Source: Cladobotryum mycophilum
Lineage: Eukaryota > Ascomycota > Sordariomycetes > Hypocreales > Hypocreaceae
DNA length: 64,000 bases
Assembly (NCBI GenBank): GCA_036429605.1
Contig: CM071591.1
Coordinates: 4,030,001 to 4,094,000, forward strand
Direction: 5' to 3'
Shown here: positions 1 through 11,258 of the stretch, in pieces
How positions within the stretch are numbered: position 1 is the first letter of the stretch
Layout: each line of letters opens with the position of its first letter
Position numbers and translations under genes: made by a program
Notes under the pieces: generated by a model
What the model saw: only the letters and a program-made list of their open reading frames with translations
The model's database searches: none
What the model was told of the DNA's origin: nothing

Positions 1-1024
1 TCATGAGTCTGCCGGAGTCTGTGTCGGGTTTCTGCATTCCTGGTGAGTCCATCTGCAACGACTCTTTCTGGCAACGACTTCAAATCGATTAACAAAACTG
101 TAGGCTGGGGCGGTTGGCTCAAGATGAAGAATGATATCCTCAGCCAAATCAAGGAAATCAAGGCTTCCGAGAACACCGAGCAGTGGCAACTCGACGTTAA
201 CTACCCAACCATCTTCCACGAATTGATCTCCTCCAAGCTTCTTCCTGAGCAGGAAAAGACCCCCGAGCGACTTGCACAGGAAGGCCAGATTCTGGTCCAA
301 GGTGGTACTCTTACAACTTCTTGGACCTTATCCCTGGCAACCTTCCACCTCCTTAACCGACCAGAGACTCTTCGCAAGCTGCGGAACGAGCTTTTCGCCG
401 CCATCCCGGATCCCAATCAAATCGTTCCCCTCACCCAACTAGAGAGCTTGCCGTATCTCCGAGCTGTTGTCAAAGAGTCGCTCCGTCATGGAATCGGCAC
501 CAGTGGAAGACTTCCTCGCATTGCCCCCGATGAGTCCTTCAGTATCCGCGACCCTGCCACTGGAAAAGACTGCTACATCCCTCCCAACACCGTCATTAGC
601 ATGAGCCCTTACAAGACAATCATGGACCCTACCCTCTTCCCCGACCCTCTTGACTTCCGTCCTGAGCGCTGGCTTGATAGCGAGGAACGACTCGACTCGT
701 ACTTGACTGTCTTTGGCGGCGGCCCTCGTGTGTGCCTGGGTCAGGCCTTGGTAACTGCAGAGCTATATCTTATGCTGGCCAAGTTTTTCCGTCGGTGGGG
801 AAGCGGTGGTGTTGTTGGTGGATCTGATGATGGTGACCGCCGGGAGGGCGATGTTGGTTGCATCAAGATCTATGAAACTACCTCCCGAGACTGCGAGATG
901 GCTTCTGACTATTTCATTCCTATTCCTTACAAGGTAAGTAATACTGTCTTGACATTAATTGATACCAAATCTAACGTACCTTTAGGGATCAAAGGGTCTT
1001 CGCTTCGTCCTTGCACTCTCCTAG
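1..1024 (+). CDS. Cytochrome P450 monooxygenase, C-terminal part (5' end outside window)
   Basis: Haem-thiolate monooxygenase, 5' truncated by the window edge. Exons read as <1-42, 104-933 and 986-1024, with introns 43-103 (GTGAGT...TAG) and 934-985 (GTAAGT...TTTAG, branch CTAAC near 971). The second exon shows the I-helix region (GGTLTTSW), the K-helix ExxR as ESLR, a PERW motif, and the haem-binding loop FGGGPRVCLG with the cysteine ligand. The last exon adds GSKGLRFVLALS and a TAG stop. The long segment before the haem loop and its motif spacing resemble fungal P450s of the trichodiene oxygenase (CYP58-like) type, which often sit in secondary-metabolite clusters; the substrate cannot be read. 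Oddity: the acidic residue normally just before the conserved I-helix threonine is leucine. The family call is certain, the subfamily inferred. Confidence 0.93.
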
Positions 1025-2584
1025 GTGGACGAGGGAGGTGACAACGTTGGCTACATCCCACGACTTATGATCCATGCCAATGAGCTGATTGTGATGTTTC
1101 AGACCCAAAAACGTTTACGTATGCATCTTTGACGAAAATAGTATATAGTATAGGAGGACCGTGGTGGCCAGTTGATAAATTGTTTGCTGCTCAAAGCGTT
1201 GAGCTTATTGGGAGGGGTTAGAGGGGGAAAAGGACTTGGGCCGTGGTATTGGAGTTGCTCAGTCTTGTTTTGCTGGCGTCGGTGGTGTTCGATTGTGCTT
1301 GGATACCCCCATTTTTGTCGTTGTGTTTCGGTCTTGTAGCTGAATGAAGATGCGCTTGAATCAGAGTTTCTTATCGTCTTTTGATCGCAGCTGCGAGAGT
1401 CGCGCCCATTGTTTTCTTTGATGTGCGGTCCAGCGTGAGACCGTTTTATGTTGTGATGCCTATGCTCGACGACCCGACGCGGTGTCACATCGCACATGGC
1501 ATTCATCTCCGAGCTGCTAGAATCTCTCTCTGCAATGCTGTACGCACTAGATGGCGTGCTTCAACCGGTTGCGCATCGTTGTCATGTTCTTGGGGCACCT
1601 GAAAAACAGTGTCATCGAATCGGAAGGGGAGCTGAGAGAATAACGCAACATTGCCTTCCACTGACCTATTGGCAAACTGGGGATTGCAGAAGCAAACTAA
1701 ATAATGATATTAGCAACGCAGAAATTGGTTTGACGGACGAAAATTGTACGTATGTTTGTTGAAAAGAGATATTCTAGAATGTTACCTGGCGGTTGTCAAG
1801 CACAGCTTTAGACATGTTGAATAGAAGAGAGATCTTTTTCGATCGAAGTAACTTGATAAGGATAATATCGAAACTCGTTTATTAGTATACTTTAATCCGA
1901 AGTTGAGCCTTTCGTCTGTCAGTTGGAACCGTATTGTGATTCGTAGGAACCCAGGCAGTTGACAGACTTCCCTTGGCATATCCGTGAATCAGGCGGTGCA
2001 GATCGTTAAAAGGATAGGAGAGGCTTATCATCTTTTTTATGAGTAGAAGAAATATTTTCCTAGCCAGCAGAGTTGTTTACAATGAAGAACTCGGAGAACT
2101 ACAGGCACCACATAACCATTAGGCGTATTGCTAGGTAGTAGTATTTTTGCGTGGCCGAGGATGAGTTTCACTTGCTCTCACTTTGACCGAGGTCATGGTC
2201 AGTTGACCTTGACGAATGCACTGTCAACGGGTTTTGCAACTGCTACCCATCTGAAGCTGAGTTGCCTCGCCTTTCACTTTCCTCCCCCCTCCCTCTCCCC
2301 TTTCCTCCTCCCCATATTCCTACTTCTTTCACACCTTGTTTCTCTTCCACTGTCTATCATTTCAAGGTGTTTCTAAGCTTCAACCACACTCACTAGAAGT
2401 TTTTTTTGTTTCGTTTTTTGGACCAACTCTATTGTCTATTGCTATTCTGGTCATCATTTAACTCCAACCTCGAGAGAAATCACTCAATTCCCCATCGGAG
2501 ACGCTCGTTCAACTCTTACCCATCGAATGATAGAAAGGGGGCCCCTCTTCCAACCGTTTCGCAGGCTCCTACCAATTCCCCACC
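1025..2584. other. Intergenic region, P450 3' flank and promoter of the next gene
   Basis: No convincing coding region on either strand; the open frames here are short and low in similarity to anything recognisable. A strongly pyrimidine-rich tract at about 2273-2345 (runs of CCTCCC and CTTTCC) followed by an ACCATG start context at 2582-2587 looks like the core promoter and leader of the downstream gene. Confidence 0.6.
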
Positions 2585-4155
2585 ATGTCTCAAAGCCAAG
2601 TCCCAGCCAATGGAGGTGGGCGCAGGCGCAGACGACAAGAAGACCGAGAACTCCGAGGCGAGTCTATCCTACGGGGAACTTTCATCGGCGGAGTCATCGA
2701 ACTCGGAACCATTATTCGTGGAACCATGATAAACGGGGTCCTCAGGCGTGGATTCATTCTAAACGCCGTCATCAGTAACGCAACCCTCCTGAACCCGTCC
2801 TTTCTAGAAGATCGCGAATTCGAAGTTGGCGGCCTATTTGGACCTAGAGACTACGCTGCCGATGTCCACCACAACGACGATGAAGACGTCGACATGGATG
2901 GCGATTTGACTAGCGCTTTGAATCAGTCTCTTGTCGTGCTTGGTGAAGACAGCGACGGAGATGGCATTTGGAATGGCCCTCTCTCAGCGACTGCTGCCAT
3001 GTCCATTGACATTATGTATAGCGTACACAGAAATGTGAACGCATCAAACGGTAATGGAGGTTACATGAATGGAGTGTATGCCAATGGAGTACCATTTGCC
3101 AACGGCGTCTATGTCAACGGGGTTCACACCAACGGAATCCATACCAACGGGATGTATGCCAATGGGGCTTCTGACAATTATCACGGCAATGAAGTCAATG
3201 GCGATGGCTCTCATAATCCACCTGTTAATGGAATCTACACCGATGAATTCCATGCCAATGGGATGCATGTTAATGGAGCCTCCAACGGTTATCATGGCAA
3301 TGATATCAATAGCAATGGAATCCACACCAATGGGCTTAATGGCCATGGAGAGCACAACGAGGCACACTACAATGATCCATACAATATCCCATATGGCAAC
3401 AGGAATTACACCAATGGAGTCAATAGCAATGTAGTCAACGGTAATGGCCACTATGACAGTGGGAACGACGTAAGCATAAAGGACGACGACGAGCCCCCCA
3501 ACAACGAGGCCGATGATAGTGGGATTGGAATGTAAGCATGAAACACGACACCTAGCATAACGAGATTACAAACAACGAAGCTAACGAAGTCCATAGCATT
3601 GATGTCGATGGTGGTGAAGTTGATAACAATGCGCATAACCAGAGCGATGTTTCTATGGATGCTGTTAAGAGCAATGGCGGTAATAGTGGCGGGGGTCTAG
3701 TTGTCGAACCAATCCAGGCACAGTTGTTGCCCTATCAACTCAATCACCCAAGACGCGCCACCACCTCTCAGCTTCCGTCTCTCGGCGAGATCGAATACAA
3801 TGAGAACAAGGCTTTCTGGTTCTCAATGATCCTAGAGAAAGATCCACCCATTCATATTCGTGGTATACGTCGTGAGGGAGAACGTCGGGGGGCACGATTC
3901 ACCTGGCACCCTGATAGGGTTCCACCCTTGGGTCGTAGGTGTTGGAGAGAGCTCATGATGGCCCGGCTCGAGTATCTCAAAAAGCACGAGAGGGTGAAAA
4001 ATCCGACTTACATGCGATGGGAAATCAACAGGCGCACTTTGGTGCCTACTTTGGTCAGACTTGAGACGATGGATGAGCCTGTCCCTGAGCCGCCCTTTTC
4101 GGAGTTGCATCAAGAATTCTTTCTGAGGAAAAGGAGTAGATCATTCAATGGCTGA
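2585..4155 (+). CDS. Pentapeptide-repeat / Asn-Gly-pentad protein of unknown function
   Basis: Two exons, 2585-3531 and 3597-4155, joined by a 65-bp intron (GTAAGC, branch CTAAC at 3581, CATAG), give 501 residues. The start has a good ACCATG context. Residues about 21-75 place a large hydrophobic residue (L, I, F, I, I, M, L, I, I, L, F) at every fifth position with Gly/Ala two before it, the signature of pentapeptide repeats that build a right-handed four-sided beta helix. An acidic stretch follows (about 94-130), then a long disordered segment made of five-residue units such as NGVHT, NGIHT and NGMYA. The C-terminal 140 residues are a different, basic and aromatic region (for example RWEINRRTLVP) that looks globular but that I do not recognise. 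No signal peptide or membrane segment is visible. The function is unknown; I infer a scaffold or nuclear protein only weakly. Confidence 0.8.
3049..3450 (+). repeat. Degenerate 15-bp coding repeat (Asn-Gly-x-x-x units)
   Basis: Roughly two dozen imperfect copies of a 15-base unit of the kind AACGGnnTnCAnnCC encode NG-containing pentads. They alternate GTC/ATC/ATG with TAT/CAT codons, which suggests in-frame repeat expansion with later divergence. The reverse strand is stop-free across 3044-3451 as a by-product. Confidence 0.75.
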
Positions 4156-5368
4156 GATGGACAAGCTTTACAAGACTGCTATAATACTGCCCATCAACAT
4201 TGGTGGTCCGAAAGGCCGGTTGAGAGGGAAGTGCGGTTTGTGGTTGGCTGTGGTTTGGTCATTTGCATGTTGCGTTGGCGTTGGATCATCCTTTCTTTGC
4301 ATATGTCTTTCTTTGAATTGTATAACGAAGAAGCAGGAAGAGGCCTATGGGTTCTTAATGGCGAAGGTTCATGTTTGAGAATGAGGGTGCAGGGCGGAGT
4401 GTACTCATAGACATGGAGATGTCCTGGAGCTGGGGGAACAGTCATGTAAAGCGGGATTGCTATTTGCTTACCATAGACATTACAACGAGCTAGCGTGTTT
4501 CTTCTTGATAGCTATTTACTTTTATGCGTATAGACTGGAGGCGAACGATGGAAGCCTTGATACATTCTAGACACTGGTGATCTTAATCGAGAGCAGTCTC
4601 ATACCCCTGAGATATTCAGCATCTAGAGGTCAAGACTGTATTAATAGACCTCCCCATTCACCAAGGTCATTCTCTTATGTAGTTCTTCAGTTTAAATTGG
4701 GCCTCGCACCATCCATAGAGTGGTAGTCATCGCCCCCATAGCCCTGCCACCCCTAGCCAGCTGTCAACACTCCTCAACACTCCCCGTCACTCCCCAACTA
4801 TCCAAATAGCAAAACAAGAGCGCACCTCTTCAACAGATAAAGCAAAGCCTAGGTCCCCCTTTGGTCGAGTGGTTTGAAGCAACAGCAAAAAAAAACACAA
4901 GGCCCGTATAGAGTAATAGAAACTCGTTGGACCCCTATGCGCGAAAAAAAGGCGTAAGGTGACAGCCAAGGATCTGGGTGCAAATCCCAGTGCGGGTAAG
5001 GTTCAATTTCTTTTTTTCTTCGTCTTCTTGTTATTTATTTATAATAAATGATACTTAGTATTACCTCTTTTTTATTTCCTTCATTTCTTTTTATTTTCTT
5101 TCTTCTTCTTTGATTCTATCTGTTTGCATTTGGGGGATGATCTCGTAACCAGCCAAGTTGAGCTTCAAGACAGCATCACTCACCAACAACCAAGTCCTAT
5201 TTACTCACATCAGCATCAATACAGAGGGAACAATTCGTAAGGTTGAGAATAAACTAGCACGCACATATATGTTATCTTCTTCTATTAAGATGGGGTTTGC
5301 GCTTATCTAGGTCCATTCTGCTATGATACAAGATATATCCTACCTACAAATGCACTATATTCATACTC
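4156..5368. other. Intergenic region between two convergent genes
   Basis: 3' flanks of the pentad-repeat gene (+) and of the MFS transporter (-). No credible protein-coding gene is seen. It contains a possible pol III element at 4862-4998 (separate entry) and T-rich sequence after 5008. Confidence 0.55.
4862..4998 (+). other. Possible tRNA-derived or pol III element (A-box/B-box like)
   Basis: TGGTCGAGTGG at 4862-4872 matches a tRNA A box except for one C-to-T change. At 4974-4990 a perfect five-pair stem (CTGGG/CCCAG) encloses the seven-base loop TGCAAAT, a T-arm-like B box with one deviation. A T7 run follows at 5011-5017, suitable as a pol III terminator. The two boxes are about 100 bases apart, and I could not fold a good acceptor stem or a convincing anticodon arm, so this is not an ordinary tRNA. 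It could be a decayed tRNA-Leu/Ser-like gene, an intron-containing tRNA, or the head of a SINE. Confidence 0.3.
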
Positions 5369-6898
5369 TCAATCCTTCTTCTGGACAGGAACTTTGACTT
5401 TGCTTGAAGCCTCCTCAAGCTTCTCAGTTTCGGTGAGCTTTGGCGGCTTCAATCCAACCAGTACCACCACGAAAAGAGCCAGGATTCCCACCGCGCCCAT
5501 GTTGTAGGCATACTCCCTTCCTGCCCACCAATACACGCTCGTGAACAAAATAGGCCCCAGACCCCGTCCTAGCTGACCCCAACTCCGCAGATCTCCCAGC
5601 TTACTACCACGTTCGGTCGTCTTGGCCTCAAAGCTGGTCAGGGCGTTGAGTGACGTAACGACGGTAGCCGAAGTCATGGCTAGAAAAAAGGCCGCGAGAT
5701 ACAGGCCGCCGACACTGGAGATTCGAGCAAGAAGAATAAAGGCCGCCAGGCAAGCTCCGACACCGATGCGAATAGATACGAGAGGCCGCATTCTTCGCGT
5801 AAAGGAGCCCTGGAAAAGGGCCGCCATAAGACCAACGAAGCCCAGCAACTTGCCGTTCTTCGCAGGGGTAAATGCGAAGAGGTCATAGCACAAAAATGTC
5901 AAAGAGGTTTCCATTCCGGAGAAGAAAAGCAGGAAGACAAAATGCACACCATTGAGCAAGACAAAAGAGTTCGACCTCTCTACCACCCTTGACTCCGGCT
6001 CCGGCTTTTCCTCGCCATTTTCCTTCTCATCTTCCTTCTTAGACTTGATTTCAATCATGGAGGGTAATGTCTCTGGCAGTTCGCGGTAAAGAAATACGGT
6101 CTCTATAACAAGCAAGGCCAGACTAAAACCCGCAGCAGTCGCAAATGGGTTTGCAGAAAAGGTAGAAATGGTGCTCAACCAAGCCCCCAGAGCCGGCCCA
6201 ATGGTAAATGCGACGGAGAAGCAGACACCAACCATGGCCATGGTTGAGCCACGTGATTTGGAGTCTGAGATGTCGGATGCCATGGCGGTCGCTAGTTGAA
6301 CGTTGCCCTCAGATAGGCCGCCAACCACACGACTAGCGATGAAGGTGCGAAAGTCAACAGCGGCAACCCAGAGGAGTACGGACAAAATGTTGCCAACCAT
6401 GGAAGCGAGGAGGGCCTTTCGGCGACCGTACTTGTCGGATAGACGACCAATTGTTGGAGAAGCGACAGCTTGGAGCAACCTTTTTGGATCATTAGCAACT
6501 CAATAGGAGCCTGGTTGAGTGTAAAGCGCAGAGGTCGCTCACGAGAAAAGAGAGCCCATTGCTCCGCCCAGAAGAATAATGTCATATCGGGAGTCAATTG
6601 GCCGAGAGAAATAGGCCTTGTACGTATTCAAACCGCCGAGAACCATTTGAAGAAGCGTCTTCTCCGATGCATCTTTGAGGAGGAGGGATGGTGCTTCGCG
6701 ATCACGGTAGAATTCAAGAAGCTTGGGGAACAGAGGAAGAATGAATGTGAAGGAGATCTTGGGTGTTGATCAAGTTAGGTTAGCTTGGTACAAGGTAAAC
6801 ATCTATGATGGGTAACTCACCAGATCTAGAAGAAGCGACCAGACGATGACGCGAAGGATCTTGCTCCTTTGTTCGCTATCAAGCTTCGGCTTCGCCAT
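5369..6898 (-). CDS. MFS transporter, MFSD10/TetA-like
   Basis: Three exons on the minus strand: 6898-6821, 6757-6543 and 6479-5369, with introns 6758-6820 and 6480-6542, give 467 residues. The start lies in an ACCATGG context. The N-terminus has the first membrane helix (VIVWSLLLDLISF), a long loop, then the second helix followed by the MFS motif A as GRLSDKYGRRK, and further helices consistent with 12 segments. A charged cytoplasmic loop rich in Glu and Lys (about residues 245-270) separates the two six-helix halves. The arrangement resembles eukaryotic MFSD10 (TETRAN) and bacterial TetA-type drug/H+ antiporters. A proton-coupled exporter of small molecules or anions is the likely role, and the substrate is unknown. 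The nearby P450 does not prove a shared pathway. Confidence 0.88.
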
Positions 6899-9800
6899 GG
6901 TGTTGGTTGACGACGACGACAGGGAGCAATGCCAGAATGTTGAACAAGAAAGAAAATGGATTAATAAATGCGAAAAGAAGAAATAGGACAAGAACAAAGA
7001 TAGAAAATGGCGGATCGCGGTGATGAAATATACAATGGTATGTATGCCATATAAAACAAGAGTAAGATGAGAGCAAGTATGGATGCAATCATGAACAAAG
7101 AGGCCAGAAGTCGGCTTTGGGGGTTCCCCACCAAATAGTCGAGTTAGTAGCGAGACACGTTGGGACGGATCTCAAGTGATCCGGCTGTCATGCAGTAGCG
7201 ACTTGGAACGACCCAAGGGGAGAGTACCTAAGGCGGGAGAGTCTACCTATCCCACGGACGGATCCAGCATCCAATTACAGAGGTACTAGCTGGAGGTATT
7301 GTGAAACCCCCTGAAGGGGCTGACAAACAGCCCTAGGAATCCCATTGATCACTTAGCGCCACTGCAAGTCCCCCAAGTGCCCTGTAGCGCCGGCAATCTA
7401 TTCACTAAACTGCCCGCTCCTCGGTTGGATTTAGTGGACTCGGCGTCACTACCACTACCGAGATTCATCCATGGGTCAGGTACGGAGTAACCTACCTAGA
7501 CTTCGTCCATTCAGTTAGAAATCTGTCAAAAAAAAAGTCCGTTCCAAGATTGTCTCACTTGGTCCTTTCAAACCTCGGTTTTTTGCAAGGCGTTTCCCCC
7601 ATCGATCCCTCGGCATTTTGCTGAGAGACTTGACGAAGCAACTCGGCGTACTCGGCATATTTATCACGAACGGAGTGGTGTCACAGCATCTCCCCTTTTT
7701 CTTGTGCACCAAGGCATCACCCGAATCCAGCATCTACCAACCCAACCCTAAGATGACAATTCCAATCTCCCACATCTTACTGACTGGGAAATGACAGCTC
7801 ATTTAGTCCTATTCCATACACTCAACCTACGCGTGTGCGTGTGATCATTCCGGCCACATACGGGAGTGCGCCGCAGCCGAGAGCGTAACTAATCTAGGAC
7901 CACAGCCGCCGATGCAGAAATCCATATTTGGGCTCCCTGAAAGACAAATATGTCCAATACTTCAACATATACCTTCTCATGACACCAGAATCGACCGCTA
8001 CCGTGCTTACGCAATATGTAGGTCAACCTGGAGGGAAATTTCCAAGCCGAAGGAGTCTCCATCACACCCACCTCTTCATCAAGCTCGGCAATATATTATT
8101 TCGCATTAAATCACCAAACGGATCTCTTCTGCTGCTATACCATGGTTGCGGAACAATTATACATCCCATCATACGCATGAGCAAGGGTGATTATTGATGG
8201 CGCTTTATCGTCGGCGTCCTTGCGTTATTGCCATGCCAGCGGCAAACATTAACGAGGCTACCAATGAAAGGCAACAAACATAGGTGTGGGCCGTACAAAG
8301 CAAGGATGATCATACAAGCTCTGTTATTGCAATGGTTCCATGCATAATACGAGCCCGCCAAGTCGCGAGGAAGATCCGAGAACATCGATTTCTTTGCAAC
8401 ACTAGCCGACCCTCGCTCTTATGATGTCGTCGTCAGATATCAGTCGCCTGCAGTTCTCGGGCCGTTCTGGCCATCGAGTTGGTGGAGGGTGTGTCTACGT
8501 TTGTAATTCGTGATGGAAAAGTTGAGGCTTACCAACATGTCGCACTCGTCACCGAAGTTCTGCAGTCATTTCCTCTTTTCTCGGCTGGTGCTTCTTGCAT
8601 CATATTCCCCTGCCTGAATCCCCGCCTGTGACTTGATCAGGGAGAGAGGGGGAAATCCATCATGATATGAGAGATGAGAAAGGGTGTTGCAAAGAAGATG
8701 GGTCTGTTCGCGGGACAACGCCTGTCTTCTGTCTCACGCTCTTGGGCAATTATGCCACGATCGGTGTATTTTGTCCACAAGGCTCTCCAAGGGACAATAT
8801 TTGTCAACGTGCCCATTAAGCAGTACACCTCTTCTCTAGGCAAAAGCCAACATTTACCTCCAGCGCGTAGCCTGAAACTCCCGATCCCGAAGAATGTACA
8901 CGCGAACCACGGAATAATCTTTGGAGTGAAGAGGTAAGAGGCGGATACATATCCAAGTCCCTATGTAGTAGGATAGAGGTGGAAACCACTAGGTACCTAG
9001 TAATTCATTTGCTCTTGTAGAAGACTGCACTGAACCCAGCCAACAGACTCGCGCTAGTCTCTATTCCAAAGTCTGGATGTACCAGACGCTCAGCAAGGAC
9101 TATGAGAGCATTCAGGCTACGATGTAGAGTTCAAAATGAATATACCTAGATACTCTAGGAACATGTTGAAACCTTTAGCCGCCCAAATGACACTTCATCG
9201 CTTATTGAAGCGTGTATCCTTGTTTTAAGAAACTACCGGCCTCTAAATCAAGAGTCATACCCCGTAAAAGTCAAGCCATGACGAAGGATCGTCTCATTGT
9301 ACATATTGCTCACCGAGGTGAGTCAAGCTTGAATCACACCGAAGAATCAGTCTAGACCGAAAACACCAATTCGATAAAAATGACATTTTGATAGAATTCT
9401 GACTGATTAAGTACATTGTTGTCATGTTGTAGTTTTCCAGATTGTGTCAGCTATAGGGTATGCCAACGATTTCTTACAACCACCTGAGGTAATACAAAAC
9501 GAGAAGAAGAAAGAAAGAAAGAAAGAAGGAAAGATAGTTCAAAGGATCTCATGAAGAACTATTATCCCCAAGATGGTAATTTAGATTAATTTGATCTGGA
9601 GCTACATTGGAATAACCAGATACCTACACTTGGACCCAACTCCCTCTTGAACTGTGCTATCTCCGCTGATACCACACCCCCACGACAACTTGCATGCAAG
9701 TGCAGATCCATCCATCTATCCATGGAGATATGATCAGTGCACGCACTCCAAGTAAAATTTTCAGGCTCCTACAGCGGCTATCAAAGATCTGGGCGTGGGT

Positions 9801-11084
9801 ACAGTATGGGACACATGACTCCCCCACTGTGGCTGGAGTCGGCCGTAGCCTGCAGGCGCAAAGTTTGGCCGGGGAAAATTTTCAAATGGATGGATTGGAT
9901 GGATGGATTCTTGAGGACCATGTTGGCCACCAAGACAGAAGAAGCTTGACGAGCTAGATTTCTTTAGGAAATTTGGGATACGAAAAAAAAAAAAAAACTC
10001 TGATATTGAAACAACAAACCATTTCTCGCCTCCACTCCATGTAACTAGTAACTGTTGTTGAGCGCATAGACCAATGGATTCGGTTCTAATGCAAGGCGGT
10101 TCTGCATGCTGAAATGGTCAAAGGATTTCTCTGTCCAGTCCATGCCTTGCGGGAAAAAAGCAAAAAGAGTGTTCAGAACTTGGCGTCGGTGTGAGCGACA
10201 GCGTTGCACTGACTTGACTGGTGGCAACGCGCCTACTGATTACTGGTGGGGTGCATCCATTTTCACTGTGGCGGGGTTGAGGGGCAACCAACTTCAGAGC
10301 CTTGGAGGGGTAATTGTGAAAAAAAAAAAAAAGCTGTGAGAGGAGGGAGGTAAACAAGAGGGAAAAAAAAGTGGTGGTCATGCAAGGGAGCACCCAACTA
10401 TTTTGCTCAACTATTTTGACTTGTCATTGTGAAACGTGCATGGTAGTAATGCACAGTACGATAATACTAATAAAGGGAGTACATGGAAAATTATTATCAT
10501 TATTTACCGCCATTCTTTATTTTTTTCATATCAAGTGACTCACGCCGTCGTCCGTCAACGAGGATGAAACCCAAGCTGTGGAAACTTGGAACTAGTAGGT
10601 GGTGCACCAATGTGAGCGTGTGGATGCGGCATGTCAGGTTGGGCAGATAAGTTCAGTTTGCCATGGGTGCTTTGGGCTCAAAGCAAATTTTTCTTGGAAT
10701 AGCCCGTCCATTGGCACACACCTCGCCTCACCTCTTTGCTGGTGTGTGGAATGTTGAGGGAGGAGGAGCATGGAATACACATAGAGCTACATTTTTTTTT
10801 ATATTCCCATGCAAGCTGTGTAAATCCATCTGGCTTCAATCACAACGAGATCATAAGTGCATCTATTCTGCTTCATCGTAAATCAACATTTATTTCTAGG
10901 TACCCAGTTTACGTAAACTGCTGAAATGCTTCAGAGGCAAGCGAATGTCACGTTTTACCTGCCCGTTGATAAAGGCCAATCCATGGATACATGCAAGGGT
11001 GGTTTAGTTGCACGCACAGTAGAGCTTAACCTCTGGCCGCTGATTGGCCGACGTGCCACCCACCCACACACACATAAAAATTTC
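6899..11084. other. Long intergenic region without recognisable genes
   Basis: About 4.2 kb between the MFS gene start and the TEF1 promoter. Both strands give only short open frames without family features. It contains a purine-rich microsatellite at about 9504-9531 (GAAA repeats), A runs at 9985-9998 and 10320-10332, and a GATG-type short repeat near 9888-9910. I see no tRNA, rRNA or transposon signature. Confidence 0.55.
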
Positions 11085-11258
11085 TTAGGGCCACAGGCCC
11101 CTCCTTCAGCCCCTCCCACTTCCACCTCCACCATCTCTCCTCTGTTTAAATTCTCTCCATCTCGCCTTGAGAAGCAGAATTCTTTCTTTCCTTTCTTTTG
11201 AACCTTGTCTCGCATACCACCATTCTCATTCCCAAAAGACTCACAACCAACCGCCAAA
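11085..11258 (+). promoter_or_regulatory. Pyrimidine-rich core promoter and leader of TEF1
   Basis: An almost continuous C/T tract from about 11098 to 11200 (CCTCC, CTCCC, TTTCC units) lies directly before the CAAAATGG start context. An inverted CCAAT box (ATTGG at about 11043-11047) and a CACACACA stretch lie just upstream. Such CT blocks are typical of strongly expressed fungal housekeeping genes. The transcription start cannot be placed exactly. Confidence 0.6.

Noticed and set aside
3044..3451. Minus-strand open frame rich in Ile/Val
   Set aside because: Mirror image of the 15-bp NG repeat; stop-free only because of the repeat.
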